A stretch of 64,000 nt of DNA from Harmonia axyridis (taxonomy: Eukaryota; Arthropoda; Insecta; Coleoptera; Coccinellidae). Positions 1 through 10,670 of the stretch are shown in pieces (the stretch's first letter is position 1; each line of letters opens with the position of its first letter). Location of the stretch: contig NC_059506.1 of assembly GCF_914767665.1 (NCBI RefSeq), positions 23,227,825-23,291,824 on the forward strand, written 5' to 3'. The translations under genes were made by a program, and so were the position numbers. The notes under the pieces are model-generated. The model was not told the DNA's origin. It was given only the letters and a program-made list of their open reading frames with translations, and did not search any database.

Positions 1-1606
1 TCAATCCTCTAAAATAGGACTATTACAATGTCAATAACTTTGAGATTTTTCTAGTTTTCTTGCTTCTATCAGAAGACATGCTAATGATTCTCATTCATTA
101 ATAAAAAATTCAATTGAACATACAGGGAAATACGATTTCAATGTCGAAGTCAGCCATGACCAAACTTCCAAACCAATTTTTTTATTTACTGCTCTGAATA
201 AGTCATTTCCCGCAATGGACAAAAAAATCCCATTTCCCCTAAAAATAGTCTGATTCTCGTCTGATTATGCTATGAGTGCAATATGCTTTAGGAAACTCCG
301 TAAAAATAAAATGCCTAAACAAAACATAGGTATTTTTTTTCCATTACAAAAAATTCTCAACAAATTAGTTATTCAGTTTATCTTTCAAGTGTTTATCTAA
401 AATTCTTGGCCAGTGCTGTTAATTGTTATTATCGTTAAGAAGCTCAAAATCATTTTTCGTCATGAAACGTTATTCGATTAATATTATCTTTGATTTATTT
501 GTGACGTATTGAAAATGGCAGATTACTCGGAAGATTATACCGAGCATTCAACAAAAATTAGTCACATCTACCCCAAATTAAGAAAGGAAAATTTCATATA
601 GATTGAAGGGAAATTTCTGAAAATGAAGACAATGAAGTTAAAACTCTAGGATAACCGCTGGTTGATGTATTTGTTGATTAAATTTTTCACAACTAAAGTA
701 TTGAGCGTTGTGACTTATAATGGATATTCCTCCTGGGGGAGATATATCCCCCTTATCCCTTCCCTTGGGTACGCCACTGGAGAGTGTGCCGGATTCAGAT
801 ACAGCAATTCCAGATGTACCATAATTGTGAAATTGTACAATAATTTTCACGTTAATTCATCAGATGCTGTTGAACCTACCATGATTTCGATAGATTTAAT
901 ATTCAGCTTATAAATAATTCAACAAATACCCAAATACTGATATTTCGAAATAATCTTGAATCATCTGAGGTAGGAATATACTTTTTTCAGTAGATCTTAG
1001 TATGTCTGTGCATTTTGGTGAGTAACCATTAGACAAGAAACACATAATACGGAAAAGCAGTGCTATTGTTTCAATTGTTAGTCCATCTCAAAAAAAAATT
1101 TTTCTTTGTCCTGTAATTACATATAGCGTGCCAAAAAGGTAACGTTACTCGTCAATAATTCTTGTAGGAAGAATTATTAAAGAAAATCCTCGCACACGTC
1201 GATTTTTCATTTCAAAAGCAATTTATCCTGTGCTTTTTTGAATTTGATATTTCTCCTCCCTACTTAATTTTTTCAAATGGGAATCAAGATTTTGAATTAT
1301 TTTTCTAATTTTTTTAATGAAAAACGGCATAACCAATTCTACTTTAAGTCACATCGCTGAACAGGTAATCAAATTACCTTTCATTTGCTGTATCCCAATC
1401 CGTATATTTCCATCTGAGGTGAATTCAAATAAAAAAGACACAGGATAAATTGCTTTTGAAAATATAAATCGACGGGTGCGAGGATTTTCCTTAATAATTC
1501 TTCGTACAAAAATTATTGTGTTACGTGTTACTTTTTGGCACGCTGTATTTGTTTCACAGTAATCACCCCAACCTAACCTAACCTGTACAACAAAAGATCA
1601 AAGGGT
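1..1606. repeat. 1.6 kb direct repeat, copy 1 (continues left of window)
   Basis: This block is repeated at 5413-7017 with only scattered substitutions and small indels, for example the same opening bases tcaatcctct and the same closing bases acaacaaaag. Copy 1 begins at the first base, so its left edge is outside the window. It contains a right-end fragment of a short hAT-like repeat (about 717-780, ending in tacgccactgg) and a complete MITE at 1124-1545. I see no ORF of note in it. Confidence 0.93.
1124..1545. mobile_element. MITE with long terminal inverted repeats (AGCGTGCCAAAAA family), copy 1
   Basis: The left end reads agcgtgccaaaaaggtaac and the right end gttactttttggcacgct. Inner matching arms extend about 120 bases (the ...cctcgcacacgtcgattt... 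arm against its reverse complement). TA flanks both sides, typical of Tc1/mariner-type non-autonomous elements. There is no coding capacity. The same element lies at 6533-6955, and a right-end remnant sits near 37000-37085. Confidence 0.85.
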
Positions 1607-1879
1607 TTTCATTAACAATTGCAGACATCATTATACAAAACATAAAAACAAATATCATTAATTCCCAAACACAAAAAAACTATAGAATTATTTTTTACTT
1701 CATATACTTCTAAGCGGAAAAAATGAAGTAGAGGCAGTCTCAAATTCAATGTTTACTGAGAGCATAGAAATTATTTACCGTTTTAGGTGGACACGCTATA
1801 TATAACTTGATTCTAATTCAATAGACACAAAATGAATCAAATCACAGAATAAATGAAAAATATTGATAAAGATACATAT

Positions 1880-1969
1880 AAGGTGTTCCATTTCAAAAAT
1901 GATTCAATATATTTGAAACATACCTAATATGCTTTCAGTGAGCATCGAATTTGGGACACCCTGTACATG
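1880..1969. mobile_element. Fragment of a CAGGGTGTCCC-ended element
   Basis: The bases at about 1935-1969 (agtgagcatcgaatttggg then acaccctgta) are the reverse complement of the left end of the element at 21025-21740. Only an end fragment is present. Confidence 0.6.
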
Positions 1970-2978
1970 CTCACTCGTTACTGGGACGCGACTAACGTGT
2001 ATTACGACAGTTCAGGAGAGATGTTTATCATATTCAGTATATCTAATAGCCCTATCTGACTATATCAGTAGGAATCAAACCAAATTACCCCTTTAGTCAA
2101 CTAGCCCAAGTTCTCCTGTTATTAGCACTCATCATCTAGATAAAATAACTGACAACAATGACATCATAATAAAATAAACCACATTTCATTCATACATAGT
2201 ATACAATAAGTATGTGGCGCATGAGTAATGTTTGAAACTATGTATATGTACTAGCGACTGTCTTTTTATCTAACATCTAACTTCGGCTGTCTGAAACAGA
2301 AACAGATGAAGAATATAGGTACTCTATGTTTTTTGGTTTGCCTCGGAAAATATTTTTGTAATACTTATCTCAGCCGAATCAGACAATAGTGCATTATAAA
2401 ATCATTATCCCTGAAGTGCTGATAAAACTTCAATACTGTTCAAAATGAAAAGGCCGATAGTTATCTGTAATGAAAAAATATTGACATTTATGGCAGGGCA
2501 GTGAAAACCAACAATAAATGTTTAAGGGAAATATCCTGAAAGATTATCCTCCTTACGAATTAAAAAAGTATACGACTTGAAATTTGGAACAAATACTTAA
2601 AGGTTCAAAGCCAATAATAATTTTTAATATATGTTCACAATTTTTGCTATAGATACAATACACTGGCACTGGGTGTACTAGCTCTGATTCATTATTGCCC
2701 CTATTAACCCTTTGCAATTGTTCAAAACACATTTTCAACCTTAAAAGAAATTTTCATCGTCCACGTTTTGGAATGTGTAGAAATCAAAAATCGAAATAGG
2801 TCATAATATGTCTGTATCAAATTTGGTACGAAATTGATTGAAAAATTGGAAAAATGTCCTTATCCCATTTATATTGAAATAAATAAAACAGGGTAAAATA
2901 AACTTGATGAAACTTCTGAATAGTTTCCATATTATTTTTCCACTATAGCGAAATATGTATGTACCTCACACTGGCTAC

Positions 2979-3125
2979 CAGTGGCGACGCCAGCTTTCAA
3001 AAACAGGGGTTGCCAAGAGGGGCCGTATTTTTTTTTGGGGGGGGGGTGTTAAAGTGAAGCGAAATTATAGTTCTGCCAATCTTTTAGCCTTAGTATGTCA
3101 AATTTTAGGGGGGCCTATGATTCAT
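2979..3125. mobile_element. Transposon end fragment upstream of the first small gene
   Basis: The stretch beginning agtggcgacgccagctttc and followed by a G-rich run resembles 31123-31195 (agtggcgatgccagctttc). It is a dispersed repeat end, and its border lies only about 20-40 bases upstream of the TATA box of the gene at 3230-3792. The other end of the element was not found. Confidence 0.5.
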
Positions 3126-3140
3126 TCTATTTATGCTGAG

Positions 3141-3175
3141 TATATATGAAGAAGTAGTTAGTAGTTACTTCAGTT
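3141..3175 (+). promoter_or_regulatory. Core promoter: TATA box and TCAGT initiator
   Basis: TATATATG begins at 3141, and an arthropod-type initiator TCAGT lies at 3170-3174, 29-30 bases downstream, which is the classical spacing. The predicted leader to the ATG at 3230 is about 60 bases with no upstream ATG. This supports the gene model independently of the coding evidence. Confidence 0.55.
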
Positions 3176-3229
3176 ACTTTCCAGTAGTTCCTGTAGTTAG
3201 TTTGATATTTACGTTTTCGTTGAAAAAAA

Positions 3230-3792
3230 ATGGATAAATCATTAATGACTCCAAAGTAAGTCGAAGTAATTATGTATTTAGTGAAATATTCAATATTCAT
3301 AAAACTGGATAGAATTTTATCGAGGAATTAATTTATTCTTAATTTTTTTTGCAGAAATCGTGGACGCAAGGATGAATCAAGCAATAATAGTAATATTTGC
3401 GATGCGTGCAAAAGGGCACGTGAAATCCAGCTTGGGTGGATACAACCAAAAATGAAAAATTTTATAGCACTCTTGAGAATTGAAGAAGAAAAATGGCAGT
3501 GTATAGTTCGACTAATGTAAGTCCATTTTTATTATTTTATATATTTTGAGTAATGAATGATATACAGGGTGTTTAATTTTTACTAGCACTGGTAGGTAGT
3601 ACAAATAGTAGATTCCAGTTAGTGTAATAGGTGAAATATTCATATTTATTGCTTCAAATACGGCAATTGTTTGGACATTTGATATAATGAGTTTTATGAT
3701 ATTTTTACAGGTTGTTTCAAGAAGAAATCTTTGGAAATGAAGATGAGGTTAGATCTTCAACTCGTTCCAGAAGGCGAAATTGTGGGGGCTAA
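3230..3792 (+). CDS. Small three-exon gene, CxxC / Arg-rich-tail protein (member 1)
   Basis: Not recognised as a known family. Exons are 3230-3255, 3355-3516 and 3711-3792. The introns begin GTAAGT and end GCAG or ACAG, both in phase 2. The spliced reading frame is 89 codons and closes with TAA. The protein starts Met-Asp-Lys, has ICDACKRARE (C-x-x-C followed by basic residues) at about residues 23-32, a helical E/K-rich middle (LLRIEEEKWQCIV), an acidic stretch (GNEDE) and a basic tail ending SRRRNCGG. No signal peptide or membrane segment is visible, so a cytoplasmic or nuclear place is likelier than secretion. A TATA/Inr pair sits about 60-90 bases upstream and an ATTAAA polyadenylation-like signal near 3976. 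The gene at 8272-10670 has the same exon lengths, phases and motif order, which argues strongly that this is a real gene. Function unknown; two cysteines alone do not prove metal binding. Confidence 0.72.
3256..3354 (+). other. Intron 1 of small gene member 1
   Basis: A 99-base intron starting GTAAGT and ending with a T-rich tract and GCAG. It splits a Lys codon (phase 2), exactly like the first intron of the paralogue at 8298-8716. Confidence 0.7.
3517..3710 (+). other. Intron 2 of small gene member 1
   Basis: A 194-base intron starting GTAAGT and ending TTTTTACAG, phase 2. It contains one end of a CAGGGTG-type repeat (about 3565-3600). The paralogue's second intron is far larger (1560 bases) because nested MITEs are inserted there. 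Confidence 0.7.
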
Positions 3793-5412
3793 TGTCGAAA
3801 TTTTGGGATACTAGATATTAGTTTATGAAGATCATTTATGTACTATTTCATATGTTGATTAAGTTGTTGAAATTTGATCAAGTTTTGGTAAAGATATATT
3901 TGTGTGACTGTTACAGAATTTCCGTAATATAAGATTGTTTTGTTATTGATATTATTTGTATGTGATTTGAATGTTAATTAAAAGATTTTTTTGAGAAGTT
4001 GATTTCATTTGATACATCATCATCCTACAAATTTCAATCTTTTTCATGCTTTAGAATTCAGTGAGATGTTATGAATTGACCTGTTAAAAAAAAACCGTTA
4101 CCCATTATTTTATGAATAATCTGGACAAGAAAAAATCCATTTTTTTAAACTTAATTTTTAACTTACCAACAGATGAATCACATTTTATTATCAAGGTTAT
4201 ATAAAGAGAATGGATAAAGTGAAGAAATTGATATTTGTACCTTTCAAGTGAAAAAACTGGAGTGGTTTAGTTTGAAAAGTTATTAATTGTCTAACTTTTG
4301 AGCACAATCTGGTTGTGCAAGTTCACAGTAATGTATTAGACACCAATTTCTACATCGAAATAAGCATTGAAATAATACTTTTAATGAGTATTTTATGGCT
4401 TGAGTCAACTGTAGTCAAAATAATTGAATACAAATGTAGTTGCATTGCATTCATTTTTCGATGAATATTGAATTTTCCTTATGAAATTTAATCTTATGCC
4501 TATAGAATACAGAGTAATTCTCTGAGTCTGAGTGGAGTATTATTTTGAAGGATTGTTTTATAAAAAAATGAAATAGCTGTTAACCTCTTACAGGAATAAA
4601 TGCTTCTTGTTGCATAGAAGATCTGTATAATAATTCCTGAAATATCTAAAGTCGTACCTATCACAGTTATAAAAACAAATATTATACCTTAATTAGGTTT
4701 TTACGAACAATTAAATTGGATATTAACAATATAAGGATTACATTACAAGTTCATTTACTGACACTAAAGGTTGTAGGTACAAATGGTACAGTTAATTTAG
4801 ATGAATTCAGGTACAAACATATGATAAGAGAAAACAAAAATGGCTTTACATTTTGGTGAAGGGGAGAAATATTTATGGCCGTTGTGCGTTTCAGGTAGTA
4901 TTTGAAGGCGTTGAATATTTTGGAATATTACAGTTCACTTATTTGTTCAATCATAATTTAGAATTTCTGTTTACTACTTGATTTATAAATTTCAATGGAT
5001 TCTAAGTATTATTTAAGTCTCCCTACTTTTTTGTCGTCAATTGTGGGGAAAGGGTGATCATTAGGTATATGCAAAAGTTTGCAAAGATGGAGAATAGCTC
5101 ATTTCTAGTAAAATTCGATGTCCGTTAAATCTAGTTTCAAATGTATCTATATACTATGCAGGGTGATTCACGAAGACCGTTGGTTAGAATATTTCAAAGA
5201 GATAATCTGAGATTAGTACCTGAAATTTTATAGTTACGCCTTGTTGGGAAATATGAATTCTTGGAAAAAAAGATTCGTTCAACTTTCGGTTTCACAGGAA
5301 ATTATACCAACTTTCAGTTTTCAAATATAACACCCATTTTTTTCATTCATAATCAGATCACTTATTGAATTCTACATTGCTTTAATGACCCATTTGCATA
5401 TTTTCTCTGAAA
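3793..5412. other. Region between small gene 1 and the second 1.6 kb repeat
   Basis: About 1.6 kb of AT-rich DNA. The first 200 bases are the probable 3' untranslated region of the gene ending at 3792. A CAGGGTG repeat end is present at about 5159 (gcagggtgattcacgaagac). I see no ORF or RNA gene in the rest. Confidence 0.4.
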
Positions 5413-7017
5413 TCAATCCTCTGAAATAGGACTATTACAATGTCAATAATTTTGAGATTTTTCTAGTTTTCTTGCTTCTATCAGAAGACATGCTAATGAT
5501 TCTCATTCAATAATAAAAAATTCAATCGAACATACAGGGAAATACGATTTCAATGTCGAAGTCAGCCATGACCAAACTTCCAAACCAATTTTTTTATTTA
5601 CTGCTCTGAATAAGTCATTTCCCGCAATGGACAAAAAATCCCATTTCCCCTAAAAATAGTCTGATTCTCGTCTGATTATGCTATGAGTGCAATATGCTTC
5701 AGGAAACTCCGGAAAAATAAAATGCCTAAACAAAACATAGGTATTTTTTTTCCATTACAAAAAATTCTCAACAAATTAGTTATTCAGTTTATCTTTCAAG
5801 TTTTTATCTAAAATTCTTGGCCAGTGCTGTTAATTGTTATTATCGTTAAGAAGCTCAAAATCATTTTTCGTCATGAAACGTTATTCGATTAATATTATCT
5901 TTGATTTATTTGTGACGTATTGAAAATGGCAGATTACTCGGAAGATTATACCGAGCATTCAACAAAAATTCGTCACATCTACCCCAAATTAACAAAGGAA
6001 AATTTCATATAGATTGAAGGGAAATTCCTGAAAATGAAGAGAATGAAATTAAAACTCTAGGATAACCGCTGGTTGATGTATTTGTGACTAAATTTTTCAC
6101 AATTAAATTATTGAGCGTTGTGACTTATAATGGATATTCCTCCTGGGGGAGATATATCCCCCTTATCCCTTCCCTTGGGTACGCCACTGGAGAGTGTGCC
6201 GGATTCTGATACAGCGATTCCAGATGTACCATAATTGTGAAATTGTACAATAATTTTCAAGTTAATTTATAAGATGCTGTTGAACCTACCATAATTTCGA
6301 TAGATTTAATATTCAGCTTATAAATAATTCAACAAATACCCAAATACTGATATTTCGAAATAATCTTGAATCATCTGAGGTAGGAATATACTTTTTTCAG
6401 TAGATCTTAGTATGTCTGTGCATTTTGGTGAGTAACCATTAGACAAGAAACACATAATACGGAAAAGCAGAGCTATTGTTTCAATTGTAAGTCCATCTCA
6501 AAAAAAAATTCTTTTTGTCCTGTAATTACATACAGCGTGCCAAAAAAGTAACGTTACTCGTCAATAATTCTTGTAGGAAGAATTATTAAGGAAAATCCTC
6601 GCACACGTCAATTTTTTATTTCAAAAGCAATTTATCCTGTGCTTTTTTGAATTTGATATTTCTCACCCCTACTTAATTTTTTCAAATGGGAATCAAGATT
6701 TTGAATTATTTTTCTAATTTTTTTTTATGAAAAACGATATAACCAATTCTACTTTAAGTCACATCGTTGAACAGGTAATCAAATTACCTTTCATTTGATG
6801 TATCCCAATCGATATATTTCCATCTGAGAGAAATATCCAATAAAAAAAAAACACAGGATAAATTGCTTTTGTAATTAAAAATCGACGAGTGCGAGGATTT
6901 TCCTTAATAATTCTTCGTACAAAAATTATTGACATGTTACTTTTTTGGCACGCTGTATTTGTTTCACAGTAATCACCCCAAACTAGTTAACCTCTACAAC
7001 AAAAGCTCAAAGGGTTT
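5413..7017. repeat. 1.6 kb direct repeat, copy 2
   Basis: Near-identical to 1-1606 over its whole length, including the internal MITE (6533-6955). Similarity stops at about 7017. The period between copies is 5412 bases, close to the spacing between the start codons of the two small genes (5042), so the block and the gene may have duplicated together. Confidence 0.93.
6533..6955. mobile_element. MITE with long terminal inverted repeats (AGCGTGCCAAAAA family), copy 2
   Basis: Ends cagcgtgccaaaaaagtaac and ttggcacgctg, flanked by TA. Same position within the 1.6 kb repeat as the copy at 1124-1545, so it was present before that block duplicated. Confidence 0.85.
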
Positions 7018-7310
7018 ATTTTTTGAGTTTGTGGTGTTTTTTTGAAGGTCTCCTTTTAAAAATGAATTATCGACCTGAATTTGATTATTTGCATGGACCG
7101 TTAGAACTAAAAGCTCTCTCTATATTCAAATTTGAATAAAATATTGTATGTATTTTACAATAGAATATATCAATGACAATTTGGGATAGGCCACAAACGA
7201 TGTAATAAAAACTCCATTTTTAACTGACACTCCGGGTGACGTCACGAATAGTTTGAGTTAATTTGTTGAAAATTACGAGGCAACCTATCTCAATTATATC
7301 CCTTGGGCCT

Positions 7311-8093
7311 CAGGGCCGGCGTTAGGGGTGAAACAGTGAAGCGACTGTTTCAGGCGCCTCTTTTCGATGGGCGGCAATTTAGCCCGGTTTGTGGCCGCCC
7401 TTACACATTTCTGAAAAAATATAGTCTTGATTCTTGAAAACAACATGAGGTTGGTTCTACTTTGCTGCGTTTATCAACATTCCCTGCAATAAAACCTTCA
7501 AACCGTCTTTACTAAGCCGCCTGTTCAATAAATAACACATGGCAACCCAACCAATACAAGCAGCATTGCCTATTACCCTAATTGAATGAGGGATGGAATG
7601 TATTTCACAAAGACGAAAAGCAACACTTCGAATTACGTGGAAGTTGTTTACACATTCATCATATGGAAAATTCCTACGATTCTGAATTCGAAACTAGTTA
7701 CTGATAAATGCTAAATGTTTTCAGCGGAATATATGTTTTCGAAGCTTTGCATGCCTTACCGCCCTTTGTATCTTGTGTTGTGTTAGGTAATCTTTCATCG
7801 ATCATATGTGATCGATTGTGAATGTGAGAAAAGATATATTACTTACGCATTGTTCATCGGCGTCAAAGAAATCCAGGAATTTATTGTAGGTGAAAATGTC
7901 CGAAAAAAAAGAAACCCAGTGAAAACGATTTTAGAAAGAAACGATTATCAAAATCGCTTAAGAAATCAAAAATGGCGAATTATCATCGAGGCACGTGATG
8001 TTTTTTGGTGGGGGGGGGCTTTATTAATACTTTTTCAGCAGGGGCATCAAAAAATTCTTTGCTTAGGCGCCAAAATTGCTCGCGCCGGCCCTG
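7311..8093. mobile_element. Non-autonomous hAT element with perfect 8-bp target duplication
   Basis: Ends are cagggccggcg and cgccggccctg. The flanking 8 bases TTGGGCCT are duplicated at 7303-7310 and 8094-8101, the hallmark of hAT insertion. The 783-base interior has no transposase; a 119-codon open frame starting at 7808 runs across the right border and is not considered a gene. Related copies are the left part at 32600-32940 and a reversed, interrupted copy at about 35805-36910. The right end lies only about 66 bases upstream of the TATA box of the gene at 8272. Confidence 0.9.
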
Positions 8094-8158
8094 TTGGGCC
8101 TGTACCATTGTATTACGCAGGTAAGTGGTTTTCTATGACTCCTACAATTTTTGGTGGA

Positions 8159-8168
8159 GATATATAAA
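8159..8168 (+). promoter_or_regulatory. TATA box of small gene member 2
   Basis: The sequence atatataaag lies about 110 bases before the ATG at 8272. An initiator would be expected near 8190; gcatagttt there is only a weak match. The site sits just outside the right end of the hAT element at 7311-8093. Confidence 0.5.
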
Positions 8169-8271
8169 GAAAGAGTGATGTTATAGTTGCATAGTTTGTT
8201 TTTGAATAGTGAACAGCGCAGAATTCGAACAGTTAACTCGATATTTACTAATTTTATTAGAAGAAAAAAGA

Positions 8272-10670
8272 ATGGATAAATTAACGTCAGCTTCAAAGTG
8301 AGTAAAAACTAAACAAAATAAATGATTGAAATATCTAATATGTATAAAATGGAATATAGGTTTAGAACTATTTAGAGGGGCACAAGAGGAATATCGAAAA
8401 CCGTTAGAAATACAGGGTGGCTTAAGTTATCTTAGTTTCTTCGAGATTTCTCGAGAACCATTTGAGATATTTCAGACCGGTTCATCCCTAAATAATGCAA
8501 CTTTTTTGTAATTTAAGTCACTCTGTATTTCTAACAGTTTTCGATATCCCTGTAGTGCCCATATAAAGAAGATTTTGTCCAATCTGTTAATATTGCCGCT
8601 TTTAACAAGATTCAATTTTGTGAAATGAAGTTGCAATAAAGTATCTTTAAAAAAAAATAGTTCTAACCCTGTATAATTGTGTTGACCATTGGAATTGATT
8701 TTTAAAATGTTTTCAGACCATCTGGGAAGAAAGAGGCTCACCATCTCTGCCATGAGTGTGGAAGGATACGTGAAAGAGAGACCAGGGCGCAAAGTTTTAG
8801 GACGAAACAAGATTTAACACCGCTCATGGTAATTTATGAACAAGAAAGAGCAACGAGAGCGATTATAGGGTAAGTTCATTTTTATTTTTTTATTTCTTTC
8901 AAATTACGTTTTTGATTTACCGTTCTCAATGATGAACCTTTGGAATAGTTAGGGGATATCAAATTTCAACCTACCCTCGTGATTACGATCAATGAATTTT
9001 TTGGGCAAAACTCAAGGACTTAAGATTCACTTAAATTTACATAAATTGACTACATAGGATCTTGAAGTTACAAACAATCAATACTATCATTGTAATGAAT
9101 GAAATATTTTTTCATCACAAAGCATTAGCTTAATTAGTTTCGAAGTTATGAATTTTTCGATAATTACCTTCGGGTATAATGTTTATAATTATATCATCAA
9201 CAAGATAACCGACTTCGCCATCATTTACCATCTATTTACCTAGAGGCACACCCGTTGTCCAACCTACCTGATTTAAGTGACTTTACTAACACGAACAAGT
9301 CCTCATAAATAACATTCAAGAACCCTGAAATAACTTTCATGAAACCTGATTATCCTAAATACTCGAAGGTACTAAAGTACTTTAATAAATGGTGATATCT
9401 TCACATTTCGGGGGGTTTGACACACCTTTGATAATAGCTAAAAATTTCATATATCCGAACCTGAATCATTACGTAATCTTCCATAACTGCGTAGTTTTTT
9501 GATTTACTCGAAAAAAATCGATTTTTTATTTCAATTAACCGTATTTTGAAATAATAATCTTATATACAGGGTGAATTACTTTCGAGTAATGACGTCACTG
9601 TCATTTTTTTTTAATTTTCTGATTACCCTAGCTGAGCTGATTCGAAAAATTTATCACATGTTGATTCCAATTGGTACATGGTGGACAAAAATAATAAATT
9701 AAATCTAAGCAATAATTAAAACATTCACGAATACAAAAAATATTGTTGTTCTAAACTGTCATTGAACACCAATAAAATACTAAACAAATAATGACATTTC
9801 ACAAAAAAACTAGACGACTATGTAATTATTAAATTGATAAGAAATAATTTCTTTCATATTCTGTCTGCTAGGAGTGCTAGGCCACAAGTACCAAACATGT
9901 TTGGAAACAGCTCATTTTTATTAATCTAAAAATTGAACAAACTACAGGGTGTTATATTCAAACCAATTGCCGCTAGACAATAAGTATTTTTGATAATATT
10001 GTTAATTTAACTAATAAAGAATGTTACGCGTTACATTATGAGCACACACAAAACTATTGTATTTTTGTCCACCCTGTACCAATTGGAATCAACATGTGAT
10101 ACATTTTTGGAATCAGCTCAGCTAAAGTAATCGGAAAATTGAGACAAAATGGGGGAGTAATGACAGTGATGTCATTACTCGAAAGTAATTCACCCTGTAT
10201 ATAAGATTATTATTTTAAATACGGTAAATTAAAATCAAAAATCGACGTGTTTCAGGATTATTTCTCAAAATGGTCTGTTTAGCTAAAAAATGAATTTGTT
10301 CCATACTTTACGGACACAGTGTATAATGTCTAACCATATATTCCCAAGTTCCGCATCAAGGAAGGAGGTATTCTTTAATTTGATGAATTGGAATTAATCT
10401 GACAGCTAATATTAATTTTCTTTTTACAGCCTTTTCCATTATTGTCGCTTCGACAATCGACGTGCATTTGCACCTCCTGCATTTGCTCCTCCTGCATTTG
10501 CTCCTCCTGCATTTGCACCTCCTGCAATTGCACCTCCTGCAATTGCACCTCCTGCAATTGCACCTCCTGCAATTGCACCTCCTGCAATTGCACCTCCTGC
10601 ATTTGCACCTCCTGCATTTGATGCTCAGGGTCCTTCAAGAATTCCCAGAAGAAGACCAAGAGGATGCTGA
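8272..10670 (+). CDS. Small three-exon gene, CxxC / Arg-rich-tail protein (member 2) with pentapeptide repeat
   Basis: Paralogue of the gene at 3230-3792; function unknown. Exons are 8272-8297 (26 nt), 8717-8869 (153 nt) and 10430-10670 (241 nt), giving 139 codons and TGA. Introns start GTGAGT and GTAAGT, end TTTCAG and TTTACAG, and both are phase 2. The protein begins Met-Asp-Lys, carries LCHECGRIRE (C-x-x-C-x3-R-E) at about residues 19-28, then a charged helical part (YEQERATRAIIG). A second short Cys/His patch (FHYCRF) follows at the exon 3 start. Next come ten A-[F/I]-A-P-P units and a basic tail ending PRRRPRGC. No signal peptide is seen. AATAAA occurs at 10914, about 245 bases after the stop. 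The 1560-base second intron is filled with nested MITEs. The alternative, a chance ORF, is unlikely given the shared exon structure. Confidence 0.72.
8298..8716 (+). other. Intron 1 of small gene member 2
   Basis: A 419-base intron, GTGAGT to TTTCAG. It is mostly occupied by the foldback MITE at 8357-8672, which explains the size difference from the 99-base intron of the paralogue. Confidence 0.65.
8357..8672. mobile_element. Foldback MITE of the GGTTAGAACTA family in intron 1
   Basis: The left end (ttagaactatttagagggg) and right end (tagttctaaccctgta) are inverted, as are inner stretches around gaatatcgaaaaccgttag and ctaacagttttcgatatcc. Related copies lie at 21777-22328 and from 37720 onward. 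Confidence 0.7.
8870..10429 (+). other. Intron 2 of small gene member 2
   Basis: A 1560-base intron, GTAAGT to TTTTTACAG. It contains a nested pair of TIR elements (inner 9567-10197, outer remnant to about 10322). Confidence 0.6.
9567..10197. mobile_element. TIR element cagggtgaattactttcgag nested in an older MITE
   Basis: Ends cagggtgaattactttcgag and ctcgaaagtaattcaccctg with TA on both sides. It sits inside a second MITE whose right end (ccatactttacggacacag) finishes at about 10320. A fuller copy of the same nested pair is at 16010-16829 and another truncated one at 25379-25798. There is no coding capacity. Confidence 0.8.
10464..10613 (+). repeat. In-frame 15-bp minisatellite, ten full units
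   Basis: Ten head-to-tail units of gcatttgcacctcct or gcaattgcacctcct; five central units carry the ATT (Ile) variant and the outer ones TTT (Phe). A partial eleventh unit follows. The 15-base length keeps the frame of exon 3 and encodes (A-[F/I]-A-P-P)n. The open frames running through it on the opposite strand and in another frame on this strand are by-products of the periodicity. Confidence 0.95.

Noticed and set aside
1569..1585. aacctaacctaacctg as a telomere (TTAGG) tract
   Set aside because: Only about three units and not repeated onward; aaccta motifs occur by chance and within repeats.
7808..8167. 119-codon ORF as a gene
   Set aside because: It runs from inside a non-autonomous hAT element across its border and through the target duplication; no homology.
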